DNA of 12,752 bases from Planctomycetaceae bacterium (lineage in GTDB: Bacteria > Planctomycetota > Planctomycetia > Pirellulales > Lacipirellulaceae): positions 1 through 12,752 of the forward strand of contig PATG01000144.1 of the NCBI GenBank assembly GCA_002713555.1, read 5' to 3'. Of the stretch, positions 1 to 7,524 are shown piece after piece. How positions within the stretch are numbered: the first letter of the stretch is position 1; each line of letters opens with the position of its first letter. Position numbers and translations under genes: made by a program. A model generated the notes under the pieces. The model searched no databases. It saw nothing but the letters and a program-made list of their open reading frames with translations, and had not been told where the DNA came from.

Positions 1-83
1 AGCATAGCTGCTTCTCCTATTCTGTTTATTGCCTCCTCATATGTTGGCTCTTCATCTGGTATGTAATATAAATTCCAGCCCAT
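1..83 (-). CDS. Partial unknown protein, N-terminus only (runs off left edge)
   Basis: An ATG at 83-81 opens a frame that stays open to the window edge, giving 27 complete codons beginning MGWNLYYIPDEEP and continuing into an acidic, probably helical stretch. A near-perfect Shine-Dalgarno site (AAGGAG, 93-88) sits four bases before the ATG, which is the main reason to accept so short a fragment. It starts 46 bases after the stop of the gene ending at 130, in the same direction, so it is probably the next gene of the GHKL operon. Too little is visible to assign a family. Because it belongs to a candidate defence operon, the missing part could be an important component such as a helicase or nuclease, but nothing here shows that. 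Confidence 0.6.
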   Translation of the reverse strand, partial: MGWNLYYIPDEEPTYEEAINRIGEAAM

Positions 84-87
84 TCAA

Positions 88-93
88 CTCCTT
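88..93 (-). promoter_or_regulatory. Ribosome binding site for the partial gene at the left edge
   Basis: Read on the minus strand this is AAGGAG, four bases from the ATG at 83. It is the decisive evidence that a coding sequence starts here, since only 83 bases of it lie in the window. Confidence 0.6.
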
Positions 94-129
94 TTCCACT
101 CTAATAAAGACACCAAAGAACGAAAAAGG

Positions 130-567
130 TTACTGCAGTCCGAGGAGCCTGAACGCCTCATTCATTACGGCGTCTAAGTTCAAACCTGAAGTTTCCTTCA
201 CAGCACCATCGATCCTTCGAGAACGTATCTTGATTATTCTGTTTGCAAAATGAGAGCCGCAGGCAATCATCCGTAATCGTTGAGGTCTATTAGGATGGGT
301 CCAGAATGAAAAATCGTCTTCATCCATATCGGCAGGCAGCTCGACCATCACGCCACGTCTTCTCGCATCCAATCTAAATCTCCCGCCAGGCACGAGATTT
401 TCCCAGACAGCCCAGTCATGTCTCTCCATATCGAGTCCATTTCCCTCCGCTTTAGAAAGAGCTGACCGAGGAGTGTGGCCAATGCCAAAGCCTCCATATC
501 CTGTACACAAATATGCCATTGACCTGTCCGCTTCTTTCTCATGACGATCGTTGCGGTGCTTATCCAT
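130..567 (-). CDS. Unknown 145-residue protein, GHKL operon
   Basis: I do not recognise this family. The chosen ATG at 567 has GGGAG about ten bases upstream and follows the previous stop (596) by 28 bases, so the gene is probably co-transcribed with it. The first 16 residues are very polar. A second ATG at 519 begins MAYLCTGYGGFGIG, which looks more like the start of a folded domain and has a weak AGG before it, so the protein may really be 129 residues. The glycine-rich opening leads into a TPRSALSKA segment, then a WAVWENLVPGGRF stretch, an acidic patch (MDEDDF) and a basic, probably helical C-terminus. No signal peptide or membrane segment is seen. It is likely a soluble accessory component of the operon; its function is not inferable. 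Confidence 0.65.
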   Translation of the reverse strand: MDKHRNDRHEKEADRSMAYLCTGYGGFGIGHTPRSALSKAEGNGLDMERHDWAVWENLVPGGRFRLDARRRGVMVELPADMDEDDFSFWTHPNRPQRLRMIACGSHFANRIIKIRSRRIDGAVKETSGLNLDAVMNEAFRLLGLQ

Positions 568-595
568 CTAACGTTGCTCCCGGCCTCTGCCAAAC

Positions 596-1426
596 TCAGT
601 CTTCGTCAGTAAAAACAAATTCATCACCAAGCGCCAACGAGACCTCATCGGTCGGCATATGATGTATGTCGAAAGTTCGAGACAGTTGTTGGTATCGCTT
701 AATACATCGCCGAAAAGAACCAGGCCATTTTTCCACCTTTTTACCGCCTTTAAGCGGACCAGTTGCAGATACTCGGCCTTTTAGAAGGCGTGTTTTTCGA
801 ACATCATTTGCATCTTTGGTTACCGAATATAATCTGTTGAATGTTGCAAGAAAGCCCGATGAAAACCGAAATTCCGATCTTGCCAACAAACCCTCACAAA
901 TATCTCCATATACGTTCGGATGCCTTGAGAGCGCAAGAAATGATTCCTCCATATGGTACTGGTAAAACATATACCACCCGAAGATCTTATTCCGGTACGT
1001 AGAAGAATCAAACTGTTTCTCAGATTTGAAGGATAGGAAATAATAGTAATCAGTGTCTATCACTTTCTCCGGGTCGCCCAAACTACCGAAAAAGAAGGCA
1101 GATACCCAATTGAAAACTGTATCACTTCTCATAATCTCACTTGGGGAAAGTTCTTTTCCAAAGTCATGCCTTATGGCAGGATAATAATGTTCGACAAGAT
1201 CATATTGCGTTTCGTATTCTCGTTGAGTTAAAATGACATCCGTACCAATTTCTTCCGAGAATTCATCGTCGAACAAAAGTTCATCGGGTACGTTTTGGGG
1301 CGATTCTTTGCTGTGAGACTCCACAAGCTCTTTGTAACGTAAATTACCACGCTCCGTAAATCGTCTTAATTTACTTGAGTAACCAGTAAAATTACCTGCC
1401 GCATCAAAATTTCTCTTCATCTTCAT
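596..1426 (-). CDS. Unknown 276-residue protein, translationally coupled, GHKL operon
   Basis: I do not recognise this family. The ATG overlaps the stop of the preceding gene in an ATGA junction (1426-1423), and AAGGTG lies a short distance upstream, so translation is probably coupled and the two products may be made in a fixed ratio. A second in-frame ATG two codons later is an alternative start. After a basic N-terminus comes an acidic stretch (about residues 47-60), then an aromatic-rich region from about 100 to 200 (FNWVSAFFFG, DYYYFLSF, GWYMFYQYHME) that looks like an all-helical domain packed through Tyr, Phe and Trp. It is too polar between segments to be a clear membrane protein. The C-terminus has a basic patch (about 206-245) and an acidic tail. 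No nuclease or nucleotide-binding motif was found. Confidence 0.75.
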   Translation of the reverse strand: MKMKRNFDAAGNFTGYSSKLRRFTERGNLRYKELVESHSKESPQNVPDELLFDDEFSEEIGTDVILTQREYETQYDLVEHYYPAIRHDFGKELSPSEIMRSDTVFNWVSAFFFGSLGDPEKVIDTDYYYFLSFKSEKQFDSSTYRNKIFGWYMFYQYHMEESFLALSRHPNVYGDICEGLLARSEFRFSSGFLATFNRLYSVTKDANDVRKTRLLKGRVSATGPLKGGKKVEKWPGSFRRCIKRYQQLSRTFDIHHMPTDEVSLALGDEFVFTDED

Positions 1427-2253
1427 TTCCAGTCACCTTCCATTCCATTGAATTTCTCAGGCCACTTCATCCACTCATTAAATTTGTCGATTATCGTTTG
1501 CACACATTCTTCTACTTCCAGTGAATATGCTTCTTGCTCAGAAGCATGAGCGGTGGCATCAGGTTTTTTAGGAAGTTCAAATTCACGATGAAAGCCACGG
1601 ACAAATCGCCAGAGTTTTTCCCAAGTAACGCTGTCAGGCCCCTCACCATCAACCTCGACAAAGAACACCTTGTACAGTATGAGTTCAATTATCTGAGGCC
1701 ATAACACGTGCCCGAGTCCGCTATTTTCAAAATTTTCCACTGGATCAGGTGCGTCCCAGTCAGGGTGGAACAACACAAGTAGTGGGAGACCTTGACGATG
1801 ATTGATGCGGATTAGGCTCTTCTGGCCGGAGTCGCCAGGCTCAGCTCTAATGATCTCTTCCACACCCTTAACTAACCCAAAGCTGGTCTCATAAAGCCCG
1901 ATGATTCTGTGAGACTCACCGTCGACAATTTTCAATCTAGTTCTTACGGAATCTCTGCTTGAAAACTGGTCCAGAGGATACAGATCCTCGACTGACAAAT
2001 CTTTTTCGTCGAGTGACCCTAACTCAAAATCCTGCCGAAGGTACGTTCCGGAACTTACTTCGAGTCTGGCGTAAAGATTTTCAAGAGGACCAAATCGTTC
2101 TAGGGACGCTTCCTTTAAGGCAAAAGTAATTGACGGATAATCCGCCTCATCAGTAGGTCTTGATAATTGAAACACCTTAAAGTCATCTGATTCCAGATCA
2201 ATGCGCCCACTCAGATTTAGGTTCCGAGTAATTCGATTCTTCAGTTCAGCCAT
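1423..2253 (-). CDS. Unknown 276-residue protein directly after the GHKL ATPase
   Basis: I do not recognise this family. A longer reading from 2313 is possible but would overlap the ATPase gene. The ATG at 2253 is preceded by AGGGAG seven bases upstream and begins 19 bases after the ATPase stop, so I take MAELKN as the true N-terminus. The first 150 residues alternate short hydrophobic and charged stretches and look beta-rich. Then comes LPLLVLFHPDWD (about 157-168) and a hydrophobic helix around IIELILYKVFFVEVDG (188-203). The C-terminus is Trp- and charge-rich and ends near GDWK. The gene overlaps the next by four bases. Its place between the ATPase and the coupled gene suggests a dedicated partner of the ATPase, but no catalytic motif is visible. 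Confidence 0.75.
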   Translation of the reverse strand: MAELKNRITRNLNLSGRIDLESDDFKVFQLSRPTDEADYPSITFALKEASLERFGPLENLYARLEVSSGTYLRQDFELGSLDEKDLSVEDLYPLDQFSSRDSVRTRLKIVDGESHRIIGLYETSFGLVKGVEEIIRAEPGDSGQKSLIRINHRQGLPLLVLFHPDWDAPDPVENFENSGLGHVLWPQIIELILYKVFFVEVDGEGPDSVTWEKLWRFVRGFHREFELPKKPDATAHASEQEAYSLEVEECVQTIIDKFNEWMKWPEKFNGMEGDWK

Positions 2254-2260
2254 TTTGTTA

Positions 2261-2266
2261 CTCCCT
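2261..2266 (-). promoter_or_regulatory. Ribosome binding site that fixes the start at 2253
   Basis: The minus strand reads AGGGAG, seven bases before the ATG at 2253. It lies just after the ATPase stop codon and supports the shorter reading of the downstream gene over one starting inside the ATPase gene at 2313. Confidence 0.6.
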
Positions 2267-2272
2267 ATTAAT

Positions 2273-4363
2273 TCACACCACTGATGTAGTGAAAACGTAA
2301 TCCCAACTTTCATTTAGGCCGCTAAGCTCGAATGCAAATCCCTCATTAAGTTCGGAGAGTTGAATCGCGTTTGGCTTCACCACTTCGAATACACAGTCGC
2401 TTGACTCCATCTTGACCTCACCGAGATCATCAATGAAATCAAAATCAAGTGAGTCATGGTATTTACCGATACCGTTCGGCTTTTCTATCTGCGTATGAAC
2501 CTCCAATAATATGGAGTCCGGCATTACCGATTTCTCATTTGGTGAAAAACGAACGGCAACCCCATTTCCATCTGACCGCGGTTCCACTACCCAATTATTC
2601 TGGCGGGATATCACCGGGCCCCGCGGTTTAGTGGGAGTTCGTACGTCTGTGCCTTCCTCGTCACTAGCAACTCCAAAAACACCAGCCAATTTGTTCTGCC
2701 ACATCCCCGGTTTTTTTTCTTTTTCTTCGATAATCGAGATAATATCGCTGGCCGCAGCGTTCACAAATCTGATACGTGAATCGGCATTTCGAAAGTGGGC
2801 TACATACTTGCTGTCAGGCTGCCATTCCGTGTGGGCAGGAGGCTCTGACAACCTAAGCATCTCCGACAGGCGCGGCGAACCCATAGGATCGCTGCCGTCC
2901 GACCAAGACCCAGAACTCACATAGACAAACGCCATGTACCCCTTTCTTGATTTGATACGGTCCATTCCTGAGATTGTTAGGTAATCTCGGACATAGTAAT
3001 CGCCACCTTCTTCGTCAGATTGATCGTTCTTACGTAAAACAACATCAAAATATGACGTTTGCCAATTCGGATCGCCTTCATCGAGATCGTCATACATCTC
3101 AACGGGAACGCGCAGAACCACCGCTGAATCTTCAGTAGCTTGCCGGGATAGCTTATTCCGAATGAATTCGGCATGAGGCGAGATCATCTCTCTGTACATC
3201 GCAGTTCGTCCTGCGCCTCTGCCTGGAGTTTTACCGGCATCCTTCTGATATTCAATTGGCAGCTTAAGTTCTAACCGCTCCTCGGAATTGCTGGTTCGTT
3301 GGAGCCAAATCATATTGAAGAATTTAAGAATATAGTCTCTGCTATTTTCGCCTGTTTCGTCCCATTCAATTTCTTCTGCAATAACTTGCTCGATAGTCTC
3401 GGAATTCACCGTCACCGGCTTCCTGCCGTTTTCAACAACCTCAACCTCGAGTTTTTGTTCGACCAGAGGATATATAAACGAATAAGTGGCTGCGCTCAAA
3501 ATCTTATCGAATGTGATCTGTTCTTCTTCGTGCGAAGATTTTTCAAATTTTGGCCATAGAATAGCAATCGACGTACCCGGCTCCACTCCGGATTCGCGGA
3601 CTACGCCAAAGTCTTTCTTAAACCTATCTATCACCTCGGTATTTTCCGCAGGTTGCCACGGCTTCAGTGAATCGAAATCTCTCGTTGGAAGGGCAAAGTA
3701 TCCCTCAGGAAATGAATCATTCCCTGATTCGAGTTGATGGGAGTACAGTCGGGTTTTACCCATTACTAACTCTCGCTTGTCGGTATCTCTCTGTGTCAAA
3801 GCAATGAAACAGTGACTACCGGAAGCTGCGTGACACACAGTCTTGCCATATCCCCAGCTCCCTTGCATACCGGCACCCTTATTGGTCTTACCTTTAGCAA
3901 ACATAAAATAGTGCCAGTTTTCATCCTTCACATCTTCGCTGTTACTCCGGATCACTCTGTCAGTAGCACCCACGAGTCCGTGCGTATTGAAATCTTCAAC
4001 GAGAAGGTAATTTAGCCCTGACTGAACTCGGTTCTTAGTTATGAATTCTGAAATCTCTGGCAAAATTTTCTGAGTACCGGATGATGCTTGGACTTGGCCT
4101 AGGTGATATTCAAGCCCATTAGTCCAATATTCTGCACGTTTATTGTTGAGTGCCTTGCTGGACAGAGTAAAACGAACTTTCACCTGGGAATTATCGTCAA
4201 GACGTGCATCAAGCGCATTCTGAATAGTTTCACGAACAAGGCTAACAGCCAGCTCAGTTCGATCCGCTGTTGGCCCAGCGAACAATTGCTCAGTCGTGTC
4301 GTTCTCTGAATAATCCTCAGCTCTGGCTGGCCTCTCCAAGAACTGCCATGTTGGTATCGTCAT
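2273..4363 (-). CDS. GHKL-fold (HSP90/MutL/MORC-like) ATPase
   Basis: This 696-residue protein carries the three nucleotide-binding motifs of the GHKL ATPase superfamily near its N-terminus: an N-box RETIQNALDA (44-53, with Glu45 as the likely catalytic base and Asn49 as the Mg ligand), a G1-type motif EDFNTHGLVG (123-132), and a G2 glycine loop GSWGYGKT (168-175). GHKL proteins dimerise on binding ATP and act as clamps or chaperones. The MutL and MORC branches act on DNA, and such proteins occur in bacterial restriction-type operons. The region from about 260 to 550 is mixed and unassigned; the last 120 residues look beta-rich. There is no histidine-kinase phosphoacceptor domain, transmembrane segment or MutL endonuclease motif. 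The ATG at 4363 follows an AGAGAG-type site. It is likely the energy-using core of the operon; its substrate is unknown. Confidence 0.82.
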   Translation of the reverse strand: MTIPTWQFLERPARAEDYSENDTTEQLFAGPTADRTELAVSLVRETIQNALDARLDDNSQVKVRFTLSSKALNNKRAEYWTNGLEYHLGQVQASSGTQKILPEISEFITKNRVQSGLNYLLVEDFNTHGLVGATDRVIRSNSEDVKDENWHYFMFAKGKTNKGAGMQGSWGYGKTVCHAASGSHCFIALTQRDTDKRELVMGKTRLYSHQLESGNDSFPEGYFALPTRDFDSLKPWQPAENTEVIDRFKKDFGVVRESGVEPGTSIAILWPKFEKSSHEEEQITFDKILSAATYSFIYPLVEQKLEVEVVENGRKPVTVNSETIEQVIAEEIEWDETGENSRDYILKFFNMIWLQRTSNSEERLELKLPIEYQKDAGKTPGRGAGRTAMYREMISPHAEFIRNKLSRQATEDSAVVLRVPVEMYDDLDEGDPNWQTSYFDVVLRKNDQSDEEGGDYYVRDYLTISGMDRIKSRKGYMAFVYVSSGSWSDGSDPMGSPRLSEMLRLSEPPAHTEWQPDSKYVAHFRNADSRIRFVNAAASDIISIIEEKEKKPGMWQNKLAGVFGVASDEEGTDVRTPTKPRGPVISRQNNWVVEPRSDGNGVAVRFSPNEKSVMPDSILLEVHTQIEKPNGIGKYHDSLDFDFIDDLGEVKMESSDCVFEVVKPNAIQLSELNEGFAFELSGLNESWDYVFTTSVV

Positions 4364-4388
4364 AATCTGTTCTCTCTTTCTGGCCGGA

Positions 4389-4799
4389 CTAAGCCGCTAT
4401 ACGAAGTTCTCTGTTAAAGGCTCGTCGTCCATGTCGGTTTGTTTGTGACTTGTCGACCGGTCTTTTGGGCCCTAATGACTTTCCGCCCCCTCTTACTCGG
4501 GATTGTAATGAATCTTTGAGAATCTGTTTGCACTTATACACGGTGATAACAAAAATTCTGTTTTTAGATTCCTTGGTGACTGCGATTATCACCGATGAAT
4601 GATCCGCTGTTTTGTCGTAAGGTCTATCAAGAAGTCGTCCATCGGAGGCGAATATACGCTTTGTTGCATCATCTTTACCCTTCTGCCGATGACCCGACTT
4701 TATTTTCTGTTCCAACAAAGGGCCAGACTTCACACCACGTTCTTCCAGTCTGAGAATGGCGTGACGGCTGAACAGAATTTTTTTAGTTGGCGTGCTCAT
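4389..4799 (-). CDS. Small basic DUF4258-like protein
   Basis: The 136-residue product opens with FSRHAILRLEERGV (10-23), close to the HA-x-x-R-x-x-x-R-G-(I/V) pattern at the start of DUF4258 proteins, and the core ends with a FVITVY strand (83-88), also usual for that group. DUF4258 proteins are small, are thought to be distantly related to RelE/BrnT-type toxins, and often lie in toxin-antitoxin or defence contexts. The last 40 residues are strongly basic with a GGGKSLGPKR stretch, so nucleic-acid binding is plausible. Its AAGGAG site overlaps the stop codon of the upstream gene, and it ends 25 bases before the ATPase start. Whether it is a toxin, an RNA-binding subunit or a structural partner cannot be told. 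The family call is moderate; the gene itself is well supported. Confidence 0.72.
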   Translation of the reverse strand: MSTPTKKILFSRHAILRLEERGVKSGPLLEQKIKSGHRQKGKDDATKRIFASDGRLLDRPYDKTADHSSVIIAVTKESKNRIFVITVYKCKQILKDSLQSRVRGGGKSLGPKRPVDKSQTNRHGRRAFNRELRIAA

Positions 4800-4807
4800 C
4801 TTCTTAT

Positions 4808-4813
4808 CTCCTT
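4808..4813 (-). promoter_or_regulatory. Ribosome binding site overlapping the upstream stop codon
   Basis: The minus strand reads TAAGGAG: the TAA is the stop of the 540-residue gene (4814-4812), and AAGGAG lies eight bases before the ATG at 4799. This layout favours translation coupled to the preceding gene. Confidence 0.6.
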
Positions 4814-6434
4814 ATCTCACGTGCTCAAGGAACTCATGCCCGGACTCTGCAATGCTTGTGAACGTTGACATTCCCTGAGTGTCACCCGTGTATAGTCTTT
4901 CGCGAGTAAGCAGCCCCAAGTCAATCATTCTTGCCAATGCCCAGGTGCATCCGTCCAAGGCAGCATTGAACCCTGATGGGCTCCGGAAACTGGTGTCCTC
5001 ACTAGATTGGAATTTATCCTGCCAAGTTGCGCCCGCCTGCCAGTCCCGGCCGGCGTCACCCTCCAAGGCCTCCAAAAGTCCAAGAGAGTCGTTACCCGAG
5101 GCCACCAGAAATTCGTTCAGCAGCCCTCGTCTAATCTGTGCCGGAGTAGCCCCAGCTCCCGAAATCTTCTGGTGGGCATCAATCGACATCAACAGGGAGC
5201 GGAATTGGTCCGCTTCCTCCGGACACTTTCTTAGAATATGGTTCGTTAAAAAGGCGGCCTCCTCTGAGCTGAGTCTGGCCGGTTCGTCGACCCAGTTCAG
5301 GTAGACCTCACCTTCATCGAGCCCCTCCTCCCATGTATCAGCGGAAACAAAGGGCGACTGCAGAGATGCAAATTCCCACCCAGCCTGCGTTAACGTAAAT
5401 CGTCCATCGTGCAGACCGAACAGCCGAAGTTTGATCCCATAACTCTCAAAGCGATAACGTCCGCTGACATCATCATGCAGCAGGCTGTTAGGAAACTTCT
5501 GCTGAATATCATCAGGCCACTGGTCATCTGCCTCCAGTTTTGGTTTTGCAGAAGAAACAATGAACGAGTATCGGTAACGATCGATGGCGCTGTTCGCTTT
5601 TTCGATAAAGATTTGCTGATATTTCCGTCCTCCCTTTTTGTACTTCTGGAACGCTGTGCTGTTTTCGTTGACTGCAGGGAGACCGTTAAAAAACTGAGGA
5701 GGAATCCGGTTGCCACCGTCTTCATCAGCGGTGGGATAAAGTTGTACATATCGAAATACTGCCTCGGAGATTCGTCTGGATACTCCTCCAAGATATTCTC
5801 TTTCGATACCGTCAGCGTGGTCGGCTTCGTTTAGTATCACGTTCGCAATACCTCGCGTCGCGAGTTTAAGAGAAAGTGGTGAATTCCACTGCGTCCATAC
5901 CCAATACCGCGGGTCGACCTGTCCGTCAATAATTTCAGGGGTTGGAAGTACAGATGAGGCGTAGATAGGAGTATCAACAGAGGTGTCCGGACGAACCAGA
6001 ATCCGCTTATAAGCAACATCAATTTCTCCAGTTTCACGATATATCCCCTCATTAGTTCGTGCTTCGGTGTCACTCAGTGCTCCCGGGAGGACAGGAAAGA
6101 ATTGATCATCGGCTGGCCGAGTGTTGTTTTTGCGGCTTCCCCGCTGCAGTTCACGCCAATAGGAACCGAAATCTTCAACACCTACCCCGAAATCGATCTC
6201 GGGATGCTGTGATGAGTCTCTTTCTCGCTTCAGGTCGTCTATAGCGTCTTTCAGACGTGACTGAAGGAGCTCATCAAACTCGGCGTCGGGCTGGCCATCG
6301 TCTCGCTCGTCAATGAGTAGATTTCTTACCGCAACATCGATGATCTGATTCCAATCCGAATAGCCATGGTCAGTCTGCAACAAGTTCAGATTATGTATTG
6401 ATTCGCTACTAAGGTTCACTTTTACTATTGGCAT
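4812..6434 (-). CDS. Unknown 540-residue protein with ribbon-helix-helix-like N-terminus, first gene of GHKL operon
   Basis: The ATG at 6434 has AAGGAA six bases upstream and a plausible promoter behind it. Residues 3-42 (VKVNLSSESIHNLNLL, then a GYSDWNQII and AVRNLL helix) fit the strand-helix-helix pattern of MetJ/Arc/CopG-type DNA-binding domains, but no antitoxin of this size is familiar. An acidic, probably coiled helix (about 50-75) follows. The middle (about 110-330) is unassigned, with a DPRYWVWTQWNSP segment near 174-185. Two C-terminal stretches look like winged-helix pieces: FTLTQAGWEFA (346-356) and a helix-plus-strand segment near 496-536. I read it as a large DNA-binding or scaffold protein, possibly also repressing its own operon; the motif evidence is modest and no enzymatic motif is seen. 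Confidence 0.72.
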   Translation of the reverse strand: MPIVKVNLSSESIHNLNLLQTDHGYSDWNQIIDVAVRNLLIDERDDGQPDAEFDELLQSRLKDAIDDLKRERDSSQHPEIDFGVGVEDFGSYWRELQRGSRKNNTRPADDQFFPVLPGALSDTEARTNEGIYRETGEIDVAYKRILVRPDTSVDTPIYASSVLPTPEIIDGQVDPRYWVWTQWNSPLSLKLATRGIANVILNEADHADGIEREYLGGVSRRISEAVFRYVQLYPTADEDGGNRIPPQFFNGLPAVNENSTAFQKYKKGGRKYQQIFIEKANSAIDRYRYSFIVSSAKPKLEADDQWPDDIQQKFPNSLLHDDVSGRYRFESYGIKLRLFGLHDGRFTLTQAGWEFASLQSPFVSADTWEEGLDEGEVYLNWVDEPARLSSEEAAFLTNHILRKCPEEADQFRSLLMSIDAHQKISGAGATPAQIRRGLLNEFLVASGNDSLGLLEALEGDAGRDWQAGATWQDKFQSSEDTSFRSPSGFNAALDGCTWALARMIDLGLLTRERLYTGDTQGMSTFTSIAESGHEFLEHVR

Positions 6435-6466
6435 ATATTTTTCCTTACTTCACAAGGTATGACCTC

Positions 6467-6495
6467 ATATTGCCCTAATAGTTACCACTTGTCAA
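6467..6495 (-). promoter_or_regulatory. Candidate sigma70 promoter of the GHKL operon
   Basis: On the minus strand a perfect TTGACA -35 (6495-6490) is followed after 17 bases by CAATAT (6472-6467), a weak -10 matching three of six consensus bases. It lies 33 bases before the ATG at 6434, leaving a short leader that contains the ribosome binding site. It sits in the only sizeable spacer (6435-6623) between the restriction block and the GHKL operon, which suggests the latter can be transcribed on its own. I saw no terminator for the preceding gene in this spacer. Confidence 0.42.
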
Positions 6496-6623
6496 CACAA
6501 ACTAGCTCTTTATGTATAGGTTTAGGGAGATTTATGACCAATACTGTATCTGTACTTATTGAATAGATCGCCCTGCTCCTGAGTGTTGCTTGGCAGTCGG
6601 CTATGAATGGGTAGGAGTGGTAC

Positions 6624-7466
6624 TCAACCTGATGAGAAATCCAAGGTAAGAAACCTGGTGAGGAAGTACGGATCTGTATTAAGATTACTCTGAATAACCG
6701 CGAGTGGGCTCTTATCAAATCTGTGACCAAAGTTGTTACTGGGAAATTCAGCGAGACTCAAGGCAACACCACTTTTAGTCGAATGTCCCCAATAATTCCC
6801 ACCGGATAGATTTGCAACTCTTTTCACCCGTACAGAATTCGGCTTAACCTCACCCTTCTGTGTAGGAACCGTTGCAAAACTATAGTTGAACGTATTGAAG
6901 TGATGTGGGGCATGCCCCCCTACACCGATACGCACATCAGTCAGACTAGAATCGGCAGAATGCCGATAGAGCAAGTCCCACAGCATAGGAATTTGTGCAA
7001 ATTCTGACCAAGACGTTTTCAGTTGCAAGACAGTAACATCGAGCTCTGAAATACGACTCTGCAGTTCTTGATTTAATGATTCAATTGAAAGCGTATCGCT
7101 CACGCCTTCGGGAAGGCCGTACACAACGACGTCTGTTTCGCTGAGGGTAGTAAGATTTCCCATCTTTACGGTGAGTGCATCTCTGATTACCTGCGGCACA
7201 TAATCCTTTTTCCATCTAGTAGATATCACGCCTGAGTTCCAGAAAACGAGATTAAGATACCAAGAGACTATAACTTCCCAGCTCGTCCCCGCCTTTGAGA
7301 CGCCTGACTGGTCTCTTGATGCATTTTCAATCGACCAGATCCTAGAAAGTTCGCTACCAAGTTGCAGAATACGTTCAGCGCCAGGCCTTGGTCCGAGATA
7401 TTGTTCTATGCTCGATCTCCATTTAGGCCAGGACTCTTTGACTGAGCTTATCTGGCCGTCTGTCAT
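6624..7466 (-). CDS. Candidate PD-(D/E)XK type II restriction endonuclease
   Basis: With the start at the ATG at 7466 the product has 280 residues. A PD-(D/E)XK-like core is suggested by AGTSWEVIVSWYL (about 59-71, Glu64 on the first core helix), ETDVVVYG (110-117, Asp112) and VLQLKTSW (146-153, a Q-x-K variant with Lys150). EcoRII shows a similar layout (helix Glu, PDF, VKT), but overall similarity is not obvious. Its place after a C5 methyltransferase and an EcoRII-N-like protein supports a restriction role. The start is uncertain: the frame stays open to a GTG at 7595 and an ATG at 7583, both overlapping the upstream gene, and a TTG at 7520 lies four bases after the upstream stop. No start has a strong ribosome site. 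The Ser/Arg-rich peptide encoded in the overlap looks non-native, so I prefer a later start. Confidence 0.66.
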   Translation of the reverse strand: MTDGQISSVKESWPKWRSSIEQYLGPRPGAERILQLGSELSRIWSIENASRDQSGVSKAGTSWEVIVSWYLNLVFWNSGVISTRWKKDYVPQVIRDALTVKMGNLTTLSETDVVVYGLPEGVSDTLSIESLNQELQSRISELDVTVLQLKTSWSEFAQIPMLWDLLYRHSADSSLTDVRIGVGGHAPHHFNTFNYSFATVPTQKGEVKPNSVRVKRVANLSGGNYWGHSTKSGVALSLAEFPSNNFGHRFDKSPLAVIQSNLNTDPYFLTRFLTLDFSSG

Positions 7467-7524
7467 AATTGTCTTTGCCTGGATACCAAGATTATTCAAA
7501 ATGGAATGCCTCTCATACAAAATA

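Noticed and set aside
29..253. Plus-strand frame of 74 codons
   Set aside because: It is antisense to the 145-residue gene and the partial gene, has no ribosome site and encodes a low-complexity Ser/Leu-rich peptide; the minus strand is better supported.
2254..2313. Longer N-terminus for the 276-residue gene downstream of the ATPase
   Set aside because: It would overlap the ATPase gene and lacks a ribosome site, whereas the ATG at 2253 has AGGGAG seven bases upstream.
2273..4363. The GHKL protein as a two-component histidine kinase or as MutL itself
   Set aside because: No His phosphoacceptor helix, membrane segment or response-regulator neighbour is present, and the C-terminal endonuclease motif of MutL is not seen.
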